Shown in pieces: positions 49,297-61,131 of a stretch of DNA of 64,000 nt. A program made the position numbers and the translations under genes. Source of the stretch: Turnera subulata (taxonomy: Eukaryota > Streptophyta > Magnoliopsida > Malpighiales > Passifloraceae); contig JAKUCV010002348.1 in NCBI GenBank assembly GCA_028386065.3, forward strand, positions 45,785-109,784, given 5' to 3'. Under the pieces are notes generated by a model. The model had not been told where the DNA came from. It saw nothing but the letters and a program-made list of their open reading frames with translations, and ran no database searches. The first letter of the stretch is position 1. Each line of letters starts with the position of its first letter.

Positions 49297-50112
49297 AATA
49301 TATTAATTAAATTCAATCTGTGGTGGGCTCCATACAAGATATCTAGCACAACATTGATACTTTATTCGTTGGACAGAAAATATCAACTTGTAAGTGGTAT
49401 TCTTAATATAGTATCGAATATTGATAATTAAACGGGTCAAATAATAAGCCTTTCGTTGGACCGACTTATTATTCACATGGCATACTTGATAATCATCACA
49501 TATTCATTACCACAAGTATATCTGCAATTTGGCCAAATAGCATTCCTCCGTTGGGCTGATTACTATTCGCATAAATAACACATACAAGAGATTAATCTAC
49601 ACAAGAGAGGTTATATTGGTAACTTGTTGTTTCAATTAATCTAGTAAAATACTCGACATCTCAAAATAATACAATACTAGATATTGAATTTAATTTAAAA
49701 AATATGTTTTGCGATAAGCAAATAATCATCAAATTTAGTTTGGGCAAATTGTAAAATAATACGCACGCAAGGACTAAACTATAAGTCTATCACGTAGGGG
49801 CTGGAATGACAGAAACCAAAAACGTAAGGACCAAAGTGAAAACTATTGCAGGAGATTAAACTTATGCAAAAGTCTCATTATCCCATCCACCAAAAAAAAG
49901 TCTCATGACAAAAAAAAAAAAAAGTCTCATTATCCCCACAGGAATTATGGCGCATGCCACACCACAAACTTTATCCGATTAGCATACATACAAAAAAGGT
50001 ATTTGTTAGAAACAATACATAGCATGTGGATTACAATTATTACACAGTCGGCAATTGGCTGTGTAATATTGTAATCCACCCAAAACACCCACCACTTAAG
50101 TTTGCCAAAGCA

Positions 50113-50120
50113 TATATATA
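50113..50120 (+). promoter_or_regulatory. TATA-like element of aminotransferase copy 1
   Basis: TATATATA lies about 100 bp before the start codon at 50222 within a segment conserved with copy 2. Copy 2 has the shorter CATATAAT at 61606-61613. Confidence 0.45.
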
Positions 50121-50221
50121 ATGACAATGAATGCTGGCAACATCCCATCCGTAAAATCTGTAAACGTACTTGTGACTTCTCACACAAGAAACTAGTACTG
50201 TACAACCGGCGCTATCTCTTG

Positions 50222-53200
50222 ATGGAATCTGTTAACCGCGGCGGCGAGGAAACAAGCAAGAACCATAACGGCAGTTCTGTGTTTGACCACGTTCCCAGAG
50301 CTCCTGTTATTCCAGTATATGAAGTACATTTCTTTCTTCAACTCTTCATTTAAACTTCCCTCAGTTTCCATTTCTTTAATCTTAGATAGGCATATCTTGC
50401 CACCACCACTTGGTTAGCTTAAACATGCATTTTTTTTTTCCCCCCTTTCAAGCAATTAAGCATATGAAAGATTTGGGGAGTGAAATCTTAAATAAAAGCA
50501 TAAATTTTTATAGTTGTTGTAGCATGTCTGTCAGGGGTGGATCCTGGAATTTTTCTTGGGGGAAGTTTGTACACAACAGACCATATAAAAAAAAATTAAA
50601 TATTATAAAATTTAATAAAACACTATTCACAGAATAGTGTAAATTAAAAGAATCAAATTGTTATCATGTTTAGTTTATAAAAAAATTGTTTAATCCAATA
50701 ATTATTAAATTCTAAACTATAATTACAATGATTGGTCATTGCTAAAATTGTATTTTAGAATACTATCACTTAGTTATAACATGTCATTTATACTATTTAG
50801 ATTAATAAAAATTATATCACTGAATATAAAATTATTGTAATATATATTATATCAAAATATAAATAATAATAATAAATTTATATTAATTAAATAAAAATTA
50901 AATTAATATCATAGTTGAAATAATTATTCTCAGAAAAGACAACGATTAACATACTCTATCTTTAAAGGTATTGGCGTAGTGGTCCAGCATGCTGCGGTCC
51001 CTTAACTCACACGTCCTGGGTTCGATCCGGAGAAACGTGAAGGTATGGAAAATGCACCTGTTAGGAGTGGTTAAATATGTTGGACCCCGCTTGTGGTCTT
51101 AGGCTAAATGCCCGAGAAGCGAGAATGGGTGTCGAGCCACGGATGAGATTAGTCTGGCTTGTCGAGCTGGGATACTCATTAGTATAAAAAAAAATAAGAG
51201 ATGGAATAAAATAGAACCTCATTGAAATATTGTAGTTATAGTTTGAATAAAATTATATGCTTTGGAAGGGATTTATAGAGATTATTTATTTATTAATTAA
51301 TTAAAACATTTCTAGACATAACAAGGTGAATAAAAAATATAATAATGTTTGTATATTTTTGGTAAAGTTAATATAGGCTTTGATTATGTATCAAAATAAA
51401 ACATGGATGTTGATAATTTACATATGGATTTCCAATATTTTGTTGCTTTTTATCTGTTTCCTTCCTGTCAATTATAAAATTAAAAATTAGTAAACAATCT
51501 GATAAAAAAAAAACTACTTCAAAAATGCTTTACTTATAGAGATTGTTAAGATGCCCCCACTTGGTAACAAGCTGTCGTGACCCACCTTGGCATAAATGCT
51601 TTTTATTAAAAGTTAATTCTATGGAATTGGTTTGTTTGATTTTCAAGACCTGAAAATGGGGATGCGGAAAGGGTTTTTTTTTTTTTTTTTTTTAAGAAAC
51701 TGAAACCGGTACAGTGAACAACGAAATTATGATTTTACCCTTATGATTTTTCTAAAATTTTAGGGCGGCCCAGGCCTCTTAACGAGCCGAACCAGTTCGT
51801 GAGCTGTTCGAGATCGGCTCGATAAAAGTTCGTATTCGGCTCGACATTATCGAGCTCGAACCGAACTCGAGCCGAGCTTTTATATCAATCAAGCCGAGCT
51901 CGAGCTTCGCAGGATTTGGCTGGCGAGCTTTATCGAGCCTTATCAAACTAGCATATTTTGTCGAACCTTATCGAGCCTTATCAAATTAAATAAGCATTTA
52001 ATATAAATGAGCCTAATCGAGCTGAGCTCGAGCTTTTTGATTCTCCAGCGAGCTCGAGCTCAAGTCCATACTTTGAAGCTTGGTCGTGCTCGAGCTCTCA
52101 ATAATTCTTTTTCGAGCTCGAGCCGAGCCTACCTATATTCGGGCTCGGCTCGGCTCGATTATACCCCTACCTGTATCCGCCCCTATTGTCACTAGATTTC
52201 ATGAGCTTACTACTTGTTCTCGTGTGAAAACAGGTTGTTGCTGCTGCTATAAGAGACCCCAGCCCTCTTAAGCTAAACTTGAGTTTTGGGGTTTTCCGAA
52301 CAGAGGTGGGTGGGGTGCCATATGGTTGCAATGAATATGGACAATTGGGTCATTACGCCTTGTTTTACTGTGTGATTTCTGATGGAAACTTTATCTTCTC
52401 AAAATCGACCTGCCTTATTGCATAACAGGATGGAAAGGCTTATCTTATGAAAGCTGTTAGACGAGCAGAGCGGCTACTTCTTGATGATAAGTAAAGTTCC
52501 TCACTTTTTGTTGGGTTTTGAATCTCAACTTTTGCGTCATTTTTAAATCCAGATACGGTGACGTTCAGGTCTTCCTGCAAGGACTATCTTCCTATTACTG
52601 GAATGCCACAGTTCAATAAATTGAGTGCTCAACTTGTTTTTGGAGCTGACAGGTACAAGGGTCCTGATCTAAATGAAGTTAGACATATTTTTTCTTTAAT
52701 GCCTATGATTCTTCTGTTGGGGAAAAATGGTAATCTGTATCTTGTTTAGGGCATTAAGTTCCAAGTCGTATATGTATTGGGAGTTTTCTTTATCTTAATT
52801 ATTTTTGTGAATCTCCGCTTGATTGCAGAATATGTATGTTTATTTACTAATTGTATCCTCCATCTCCTTGGAAATAGCCCTGCTATCAAAGAGAATAGAG
52901 TAACTACTGTTCAGTGCGCGTCTGGTAGTAGCGCACTGAGGGTTGGGGGTGATTTCTTATTCAAACATTACCACAATGTACAGTACCATTCTCAGCTACC
53001 AGTTTATTTACCCAAGTATCCCCTATACTATATGTATGGAGTATTGACCTAATGCCAGCTGACCTTTTCTCTGCTCGGGTCTGCAGCACACAATCTACCT
53101 CCCTGACCGAACATATGGGGACCATCCAAACTTTTTCTCAGCAGCAGGTCTACAGTTGAAAACTTACCGTTACTATGATCCAACTACACGAGGGCTAGAC

Positions 53201-56125
53201 TTTCAAGGTATGCCTTTTGGGGTGGGGAGGTTTTGAAATCCATTTCCGTTAAGTGTAGTTATTCATTTCTAAACGACCTTAGCTTATAAATATTCAGAGT
53301 AAATGATATATTTAGGATCTGTACTATTTCAAAAGTATCGTTTGGGGGTCTGTATTTTTTTTTTTGTCCCTTTTACGGGTCTGTACTCTTATTTTTCGTT
53401 CCTTTTAGGGATCTCGGGCAGTCCATGTCATCAGCGGGGCTGTCCGAGACCCCTAAAAGGAACGAAAAATAAGAATACAGACCCGTAAAAGGGACAAGAA
53501 ATAGTACAGACCCCCAAACAATACTTTTGAAATAGTACGGAACCTATAACTTCTCGTCTGGAACTAATAACTCATTATGGCCCTTTTCTTGTTCCCGGTC
53601 GTTTCCTTAGAGGTTAGTACATCAGTTCTCTATTATTTTTTCAAATTTCGAGGAGAGTGGAGACTAATACTGTCCTTTACACTATGTTAAAATAAGAACG
53701 AGGAAAAAAAAAATTGAACCAAAATGAGTTTTGGACGAGAAGTTATGGCCATTTTCGAATTTACCGCACGAGTTTTATACTAATTTTTCAAATTTTGAGC
53801 AAAGCCTGGAGACTGATACGATCCATTAGACCATGTTAAAATAATAATGAGAAAAAAGAAATTTTAACCATAACAAGTTCCAGACAAGAAGTTATGACCA
53901 TTTTCGACTTTACGGTAGTTTCCTTAGGGGTTAGTACACGAGTTTTCACATATATAGGGTCCGTATTATTTCAAAAGTATTGTTTGGGGATCTGTACTAT
54001 TACTTGTCCCTTTTACGGGTCTGTACTCTTATTTTTCGTTCCTTTTAGGGGTCTCGGGCAACCCAGCTGATGACGTGGACTGCCCGAGACCCCTAAAAGG
54101 GAAGAAAAATAAGAGTATAGACCCGTAAAAAGAACAAAAAATAGTACAGACTCCCAAACGATACTTTTGAAATAGTACAGACCCTAAATATGTCATTTAC
54201 TCATAAATATTCGATCCTAACTTTAATCTACTTAATGTCCTGTGCTTGTTATAGTTTACATCTTAGAATTGTTATTTCGTTTAATTATCTACATACTTTT
54301 GAGAATGAAGGCACATCTTGAAAAGGCTATCTCTGGATAAAAATTGATGTAGAATCTGGTTGTTTTTTTAATTTGTTTCGTTTCCTAACTCATATAGTTA
54401 TCTATCTGTTTGCCAGGACTGCTGGATGACCTTGATCATGCAGCATCAGGAGCCATTGTGCTTCTCCATGCATGTGGTCACAACCCTACGGGTGTTGATC
54501 CAAACCTTCAGCAGTGGAGCCAGATTAGGGAGCTGATAAGGTCAAAAAAACAATTGCCTTTCTTTGATTGCGCTTATCAGGTATAAAACACTGTATTGAA
54601 GCTCATACATCCAGCTGTCCTATTGAAGGTTCCTTTCTTCTGCACTTCTCCTTTTAATGATGAGATTCTCCTGAAGCTAGGGATTTGTAAGTGGAGATTT
54701 GGATACGGATGCACAGCCGATTCGAATGTTTGTTGCTGATGGAGGTGAATGCCTTGTAGCTCAGACATACTCGAAGATCATGGGACTTTATGCTGAACGC
54801 ATTGGTGCAATTAGCGTTGTAAGCACTGACATGCATCGTTCTTTGTCTGTGTGTTGTAATTGGTGTTAACCGGTAACTCTATTATGTTCTTAGCATGGCA
54901 TTAAAGTGCAAATATTTATATCCTGAAAATGTCTCACATTTTGGATATCTGCATAAAAATTCCCTATTATGCTGACTATTGTGCATTGGAGTTTGAAAAA
55001 GATTACTGTTTGTAGGTGTGCAAGACTCCAGATGTAGCAAACAGGGTTGAGAGTCAGCTGAAACTTGTGATCATACCAGTGTATACAAATCCACCACTAC
55101 ACGGAGCAGCCATTGTGGCTGCCGTCTTAAGCAACAGGTACTATAGATTTAACTTCCTGCAATTTGCCATTACCATTGTATTCATTGGAAGTTTACATTT
55201 GAGAAATTCTAAATGTTTTCGTATCTTTAACCATATGTTTATCTCTTGTCATTGTAATAAAAAAAACAAGTGAGGGTCAATTCTTGGTTGGTCAGTTTCA
55301 CAGTTTGTGTAATCGAAATGCAAAAAGGAATGGGTTGAAAGGGGGTGAGGGTAAGTTCATGCAAAAAATACGTATTTAAGTAAGCTATCATTTTGTAAAT
55401 CTGTTATGACTGCAGGGAACTGTTTGATGAATGGACTGCTGAGATGAAGGAAATGGTTGATCGTATGGTTGGCATGCGCCAGCAACTCGTTGATGCTTTA
55501 AGAGATAATGGTAAGCCTGCTTGATCAATCTGTAATTTAGCAACCCATTTGGTAGTACTTCTGCAGAACGGGCTAGTTTTATATTGCAGACTATATTGAT
55601 TGATCCGACTCTTAAAACAACAACAATATATTAATGTCAAACTAGAGACACATATCACTGGCCAAACCAATTATCACACAGGTCCTGGTTGGGGAGATGT
55701 GTTTGATACCAGATTTCTCGTAACAATCTGTCTTCCCTATTTGGCAGGCACACCTGGTAACTGGAGCCACATCACTGCACAGGTTGGGATGTTTGCTATA
55801 CTAGGAATTAATCCAGAGCAAGTCGCCTTCCTGGCCAAAGAATACCATATCTATATGTCATCCGACGGGTAAATAGTTCTATTGTACCCTATTGGAGTTC
55901 AAAATTTTAACAAGTAATGATAAAAAAAAAAAAAAACGTTTTAACTATTCAGTAATCTTAGTTCACAAGAGATTAGGACTTGGTTAGTTCCTTCTTTCAG
56001 TAACGCGAAATGTCCCTCCATTGTGCAGGAGAATTAACGTTGCTGGGTTAAGCCCCAGGACAGTCCCTTATCTTGCTGATGCAATGCATGCGGCCGTTGC
56101 CAAAAGTAACTCAACTACCCGTTGA
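50222..56125 (+). CDS. aspartate-aminotransferase-like PLP enzyme, altered active site (copy 1)
   Basis: Twelve exons (50222-50323, 52234-52305, 52429-52490, 52569-52652, 52878-52977, 53087-53207, 54417-54580, 54681-54818, 55016-55137, 55416-55510, 55748-55868, 56029-56125) join without a frame break to 425 residues, a full-length class I aminotransferase of the plant cytosolic/peroxisomal aspartate aminotransferase type. Conserved: HNPTGVDP (N203), FFDCAYQGF (D231, Y234), the PLP lysine K267 in [13 protein letters not shown]275, and the alpha-carboxylate arginine R395 in DGRINVAGL. Changed: the W140-equivalent (normally PTWGNH) is Y150 in [10 protein letters not shown], and the R292-equivalent that binds the side-chain carboxylate (normally IRPMY) is I301 in [11 protein letters not shown]. 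The GVGAYRTE loop is SFGVFRTE and SGTGSLR is SGSSALR. It is probably a PLP transaminase that no longer prefers Asp/Glu. No PTS1 or transit peptide is evident. Substrate unknown. Confidence 0.88.
50967..51197 (+). mobile_element. tRNA-derived SINE
   Basis: A Pol III A box TGGCGTAGTGG (50972-50982) and a B box GGTTCGATCC (51019-51028) are spaced as in tRNA genes. They are followed by about 160 bp of non-tRNA body and an A-rich tail (AAAAAAAAA near 51188-51196). The head does not fold into a complete tRNA, which favours a SINE over a tRNA gene. Confidence 0.7.
51780..52160. repeat. CGAGC-rich subterminal-type repeat block
   Basis: Dense direct and inverted copies of GAGCTCGAGC, TCGAGCCGAGCT and GGCTCGGCTCG. 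Such motif clusters commonly mark the subterminal region of plant hAT-like elements. No matching second end was identified. Confidence 0.6.
53297..54202. mobile_element. foldback MULE-like element with 10-bp TSD in intron 6 of copy 1
   Basis: It is flanked by ATAAATATTC at 53286-53295 and 54203-54212. The ends are inverted (GAGTAAATGATATATTTAGG and CCTAAATATGTCATTTACTC). Each terminus is itself a ~240-bp near-perfect hairpin built from GTCCCTTTTACGGGTCTGTA and TCGTTCCTTTTAGGG arms around a short CAG...CTG loop (53303-53552 and about 53955-54197). The middle has two diverged ~200-bp direct repeats. No coding capacity. The same element, truncated by the window-edge insertion, is at 63197 in copy 2. 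Confidence 0.8.
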
Positions 56126-56953
56126 TAGTTGTATCTGCAAGTATACATAATTAAACCTTTTTGTCATATTTTTTTAGGATCTGTATGAAGTTCATATTAT
56201 GTCACATTTTGTCATCATTAAACACAATTCATAGTTGTGATTTGCTTTGTTTCTATTTCTTTTCTCACACCGGAAAAAAACAACATAAAATACATCATTA
56301 TTATCCACCATTGTCCAATTCAAGGTTTAAAATTTGCACATGCCCACCCATACTTTATGCTATTTAATTCACAATGGCAGTGACCATTTGGTTGTTATAA
56401 CTTCTCTATTATATAAGGGACCAATTCAATCAAAAGCTTAAATTTATGGTTGATATCCGATTTTGGGTTTATTACTCTAATACAAATAACTAAAATTTAT
56501 CGATAAGAACCTCAAAATAACAAGAGATGGAAAAACAAGAAAGAAAGGAAAGATCTCAAGGTGGGTATCGATTGTATGATTGATGATAAATATCCATGTA
56601 AATGGAAACAAGGGAGAGGAAGGGTTATGGACAATGACAACGTGGCGTACATAAGTTATGAATTGTTTGGGCCTTGTCTTCTCCTTCCTCATAGAATTTT
56701 TGACACTAGCGGGAGGATGGATATGTTTGTTAGTTAATGGTAATGGTATGGACGCCAGTTTATTAGCAAAGTCACCTGTGGGCCCAGACGAGATACCGCC
56801 CCAAAAGCTTCCATCATTTGAAGCGTAAGCAAAACCCAAACCGCTTTCCTCTTCCCCCCATTTTTTTTTTTTTGTCGAACTCTCTTTCCCTTTTCTCAAA
56901 AACAGACTTACCCGATTTACATAATACTGCCAACGAAACCAGACACTGACAGC
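56126..56953. other. 3' region of copy 1
   Basis: AT-rich 3' UTR and intergenic DNA with no gene, running to the 8-bp target duplication of the hAT element. Confidence 0.5.
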
Positions 56954-56961
56954 GATAGATA

Positions 56962-59900
56962 TAGGGGTGTGCAAAAAAGTCGACCCGACGGTACCGACCC
57001 GATACCGATCGGTATCGGCGCGGCATATGTCGGGAGGTAGGCCAGAAATAGAGGGGTCGGCTCGGTTCATTATCATACCGCGTAATGTCGGTAGTAAGTC
57101 GGGTAGGCGTTGGTCGGTAGGTCGGTAACCGACACCGATCAGGTCGAACCAGCCATATAAATACCTAACATTAGTTCATAATCTAAAAAAAACCCTAATC
57201 CCATTCCCAGACCCAGCCGACTCTACTTCTCCTCTCTCTCTCAACTATCGCAACCCTCCTCAACCCTAATCCCTCTCCAATCTCTCGAATCGATAGTCTC
57301 CTCCACTCAAAACAAAATCATCTCTGTTAGCCACACCCACAGAGCAGCAGCAGCCATCGTCTCCTTCAGTCGTCTTCGCCCTCGTCGCCTTCAATCGTTG
57401 CCTTGAATCAACAACAGGTAATTTGTTTCTCTTCTTTTCTTCTTCGATTTCTTCCTCTCTACCCTCTGTCCTTTCGATCTTAGTGTAGAAATAGAAACCC
57501 CCAATCTGTAGCTCGAAACCCTAGTTCAACAAACTATAAGTTAACTATTAATTCGGATTCAATTTATCAAATCAATATTAATTTCCCCTCTCTTCTCCTA
57601 TATTTTGCATTTAAAACCAGGCTTCATGTTTGCAATTTGAACGGATTTGAAGGGATCGTCGGCAAAGGTCTGCTCCTCTCTCGGGTAATGCTTCTTTTCT
57701 TCTTATTCTTCTTTCTTCTCTGTTCTTCTTACTTCTTCTTATGCTTCTTTCTTTTCTTCTTATCAATTGACCATTAATTTCGATTTAATCCATCAAGTAA
57801 ATATTAATTTCCCTCCTTAACCTGTATTTTGCACTTAACCCAGGCTTCTTTTTTGCGATTTAATTGGATTTGGAGGGATCGTTGCCAAAGGTCTGTCCAC
57901 TGCCTGAAGAATATCCAATGGCTGCTCCCAAGGTAGTTATCTTACATTTTCAGCATGTCTATCCTTACACTTTTATTTCTGTGCAACAGAATTCTGTGCT
58001 TTTGTTTTTTTTTTCCTGTTGCTGTATATTTCCTTGTAATCTGCCTCTGTTGCTGACAATTTCCTTATATAACAGATGCTAACAAGCTGTATGATTCTTG
58101 TGCTCCTTGCTTTTATTTCAGGAACCTCCTACAACTGTTGATGGAATGGAAGTTGAACCTCCATTGCCATCCATTGGAGCTGCAGTAACTCAACGCAATG
58201 AAGGTCAAATTGATGTGGCAGCAAAGGGGGAGAACACAGATGCAATGATGCCTCCCAATCCCAAAAGATCGAGAGTGTGGGAGCACTTTATGAAGTGTGA
58301 AACTGCTGATGGGGAGGTGATTGCAAAATGCATGCGATGTGCTCAGCCAATTAAAGCTCATCCGAAGAGGAATGGTACATCGGGTATGTTGGGTCACTTA
58401 GAAAGATGTCTTAAGAATAAATTCATTGATGAATGCTCACAGACTCAAATAGTCAATAAGATAGGGGATGATGGAAAGACATCTTTAGCTGTATTTAAGT
58501 GTGATCAGGATGCAATTAGGAAATCACTTGCTCAAATGATAGTTGTAGATGAATTGCCTTTCAGATTTGTAGAGGGAAAGGGGTTTCAACGGCTAATGTC
58601 AGTGGCTTGTCCGAGGTTTAAGATTCCATCTAGGTGGACAGTTTCTAGAGATTGTTTGCAGTTTTACTTAGATGAGAAGAAAGCCTTAAAGGCCTATCTA
58701 AAAGCTAATTGTGATAGAGTTAGCCTCACAACTGATACTTGGACATCAATCCAACGTATTAATTACATGAGCTTGACTGCACATTTCATTGATAGGAATT
58801 GGAAATTGAAAAAAATGATTCTGAATTTTTGTCCCATTACTAGTCATAAGGGGGAGAAAATTGCTGCTGCTGTTGAAAGGTGTTTAATTGAGTGGGGAAT
58901 CAATGGTGTATTTACTGTCACTGTAGATAATGCATCATCAAATGATAAGGCACTAGAGAGTTTGCAGAAAAAGTTAGGCAAGTGTAAGGGAAGCATTTTA
59001 GGAAGTAGATACATGCATATGAGGTGTATGGCTCACATTATCAATTTGATTGTTAATGATGGACTGAAGTCAGCAGGAAAGTCTGTTTATAGGGTTCGTA
59101 GGGTTGTTAGATATGTGAGGGCATCTCCGGCAAGGTTAGACAAGTTTAAGGAGTGTGTCAAGATTGAGAAATTAACATCAAAGGCTTTGCTGTCATTAGA
59201 TGTCCCAACTAGGTGGAATTCGACCTACATGATGTTAGAAACTGCATGCAAATTTGATGGTGTTTTTGATAGATACCCTGACGTAGATGATAACTTTAAA
59301 GAAGAGATGGAATCAGCTGAGAAGAATGTGGATGTTGATTGGCCTGGGTTACCCACTGTAGATGATTGGAATAAGGTTAGAAAGTTGTGCAAATGCCTCA
59401 AAAATTTTAGTAATTTGACCAAGTTTGTTTCTGGTTCATCTTACGTCACTTGCAATGGATTTTTTGATGCAATAAATTCTGTTTATGAACTTTTGAGCTC
59501 TTGGGCAGAAAGTAGTGATCTTGAATTGAGTGTCATGGCAATGAATATGCTTGTGAAATTTGAAAAGTATTGGGGAGAGTTAGAGCAATTTAATATGGTG
59601 ACTTTTGTTGCTGCAATACTTGACCCGAGACTAAAGTTTAAGTATGTTGAGTTCTCTTTGAAAAGAACATATGGTCAAACTGTTGGAAGTAAGATGTGGG
59701 AAAAGATAAGGGATGCAACCTTTGAATTGTTTGATGCTTATGGGCATTCCCTATTCCCTCAATCTTATGGTGTCCGACAACCAATTCAGACTCAACAACC
59801 AAGTTCTAGTGTTGTTGAGGGTAGTGAACAAGATGATGAAGAAGCTGATGGGATCGGGAGGTTGAACTCGGAGAGGATATCAATGTACAAGATGATGCAG

Positions 59901-61123
59901 GGTGCTGATGGAGAAAGCAAAACAGAATTGGACAGGTATATAGCGGAAGCTCCTGAGGAATATGTTAAAGAATTTGATGTCTTGTCGTGGTGGAGGGTCA
60001 ATGCACCACGATTTCCAATCCTATCAGCAATGGCTCGTGATGTGCTTGCTGTCCCAATCTCGACTGTTGCATCAGAATCGGCATTTAGTACCGGTGGCAG
60101 AATTCTTGATGCTTTTAGGAGTTCTTTGACTCCTAAGATTGTGCAAGGCCTCATTTGCGCTCAAGATTGGATGCGAGCAGGAGCACCAGATTACCATTTT
60201 CAATCAGAGGAGAGTGCAGCAGAGGTTGAGAAGCTCGAAAATGGTAATTTAGTTCTCTTTACTTCCTTTTTTTGCACTAATTTTGGTTGTTCTTCATTTC
60301 ATTTTAGTATTTCAGTTTAGTTACTTACAAATAACGTCTAATTTTTTTTTTTTCAGAATTGGCTGATTTGGGTATAGAACAAGCTATAGAAGTTTGATGC
60401 AATTCTGGTATGTGACTTGTCCAGTGCTGCAAATGGTTGTTCATGATCTTCTTTTGTCTCTGTTTTTCAATTTTGGCATGTTTAGTTCTTACTAGTGATT
60501 GATGTTTTATTTTATCTCTGTTCTTCAATTCTGGTATCTGTCTTTGTAATATTCTTACAATTTGGCAGGAATTGGAAAAGAACTTGGCTGGAATCGTGGA
60601 TTGACAACTTGGCAGCTATTGATGTTATTTTGTATATCCCTTCTTTTAATTTTATCCCAAAGATAATTGAAAAGCTGAAACAAAAGATTTCTTTTGGATT
60701 GAAGAGCCTGCTTTTGATATCATAAGGCTCCTCAATCATGATTGTATTTAAGCATTTTGGCTTTCATACAATCATTATATGGATGTTTTAGGTATTTTAT
60801 GGATGTTTTAACTAGTTTGTGAATGTTTTGAATGTTTCTGGAATGCCTTATTTTATGAAAGCCTTGAATGTTTCTGGAAATGGATTATGGAATGCATTTG
60901 TGATTGTTGTCAAGTTCTGAAATGTTCATGTGGATTATGTTGGTTTTCGGCGCGGTAATGGCGGTACGCCGACCGAACTGGTCGGTATCTTATCGGTAGG
61001 ACCTCAAACTCCCGTCGGTATGTACCGGTCGGTATTGGGTCGGTGTAGGGGTACCCTCGGTAGTTCCCTACCGATGCAAAAATCGGTACGGTAGTACCGT
61101 GCCGTACCGTTTGCTCAGCCCTA
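56962..61123 (+). mobile_element. complete, apparently autonomous hAT transposon
   Basis: The element is 4162 bp, bounded by a perfect 8-bp target duplication GATAGATA (56954-56961 and 61124-61131). Terminal inverted repeats are TAGGGGTGTGCAAAA on the left and, read inverted, TAGGGCTGAGCAAAC on the right. Both subterminal regions (about 56980-57140 and 60950-61110) are packed with TCGGTA/TACCGA motifs in both orientations, as expected for hAT transposase binding sites. It encodes a full transposase. These marks define a hAT insertion rather than a domesticated host gene. Confidence 0.93.
57918..60397 (+). CDS. hAT transposase (BED zinc finger, RICESLEEPER-like)
   Basis: Three coding exons (57918-57932, 58122-60243, 60357-60397) join in frame to about 725 residues; an additional non-coding leader with an intron lies near 57240-57900. 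A BED-type finger is at roughly residues 50-105 (KRSRVWEHFM, CMRCAQPIKAHPKRNGTSG, GHLERC). The RNase H-like core has LTTDTWTS, VTVDNASSNDKAL and the CxxH MRCMAHIINLIV, then PTRWNSTYMMLE and the SESAFSTGGRI glutamate. The C-terminal dimerisation region is LSWWRVNAPRFPILSAMARD through APDYHF, then EKLENELADLG. All expected blocks are present without stops, so it may be active. If the first tiny exon is not used, translation could start at the Met in DGMEVEPP at about 58146. Confidence 0.9.
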
Positions 61124-61131
61124 GATAGATA

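Larger units (their letters stand above)
45640..49300 (-). mobile_element. decayed Ty1/copia retrotransposon
   Basis: In minus orientation the order is gag (about 49296-48508), GAG-pre-integrase (48540-48275), integrase core (48249-47821), reverse transcriptase (46947-46366) and RNase H (46232-46050), the copia order. Frameshifts and stops interrupt the polyprotein several times. A TTTAGTGGGAG polypurine-tract-like motif lies on the minus strand near 45654-45665. I could not find a convincing LTR pair, so the outer limits are approximate. Zinc-knuckle and protease regions are missing. It is non-functional and inserted upstream of aminotransferase copy 1. Confidence 0.8.
44484..50221. other. 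intergenic region dominated by a decayed copia element
   Basis: A strip at about 44737-44800 (AAGGCTTGGAATCCACTAAG) is homologous to 61412-61485 and marks the left limit of the segment shared by the two aminotransferase-like copies. Copia-derived sequence follows. Homology to the upstream region of copy 2 resumes from about 50040. Confidence 0.6.
50533..52185. mobile_element. nested insertion in intron 1 of copy 1
   Basis: About 1.65 kb is present in intron 1 of copy 1 but absent from the 249-bp intron 1 of copy 2, where TTGTTG(A)AGCAT continues straight into TCACTAGATTTCATGAGCTT. The insert ends are inverted: CAGGGGTGGATCC on the left and GTATCCGCCCCTATTG on the right. It contains an AT-rich interior, a tRNA-derived SINE and a CGAGC-rich repeat block. 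No transposase is seen. I found no clean target duplication, and the superfamily is unassigned. Confidence 0.72.

Noticed and set aside
44800..49900. LTR pair of the copia element
   Set aside because: Comparing 44800-45650 with 49280-49900 by eye gave no convincing match; the ends are too decayed or deleted.
50967..51060. tRNA gene
   Set aside because: A and B boxes are present, but the sequence does not form acceptor and anticodon stems and is followed by a SINE body and A-tail.
56477..57076. 199-codon minus-strand open frame
   Set aside because: It crosses the hAT left end and AT-rich 3' DNA of copy 1 and shows no domain.
57918..60397. Domesticated DAYSLEEPER-type host gene
   Set aside because: The reading frame sits between TIRs and a perfect 8-bp target duplication, so it is a transposon gene.
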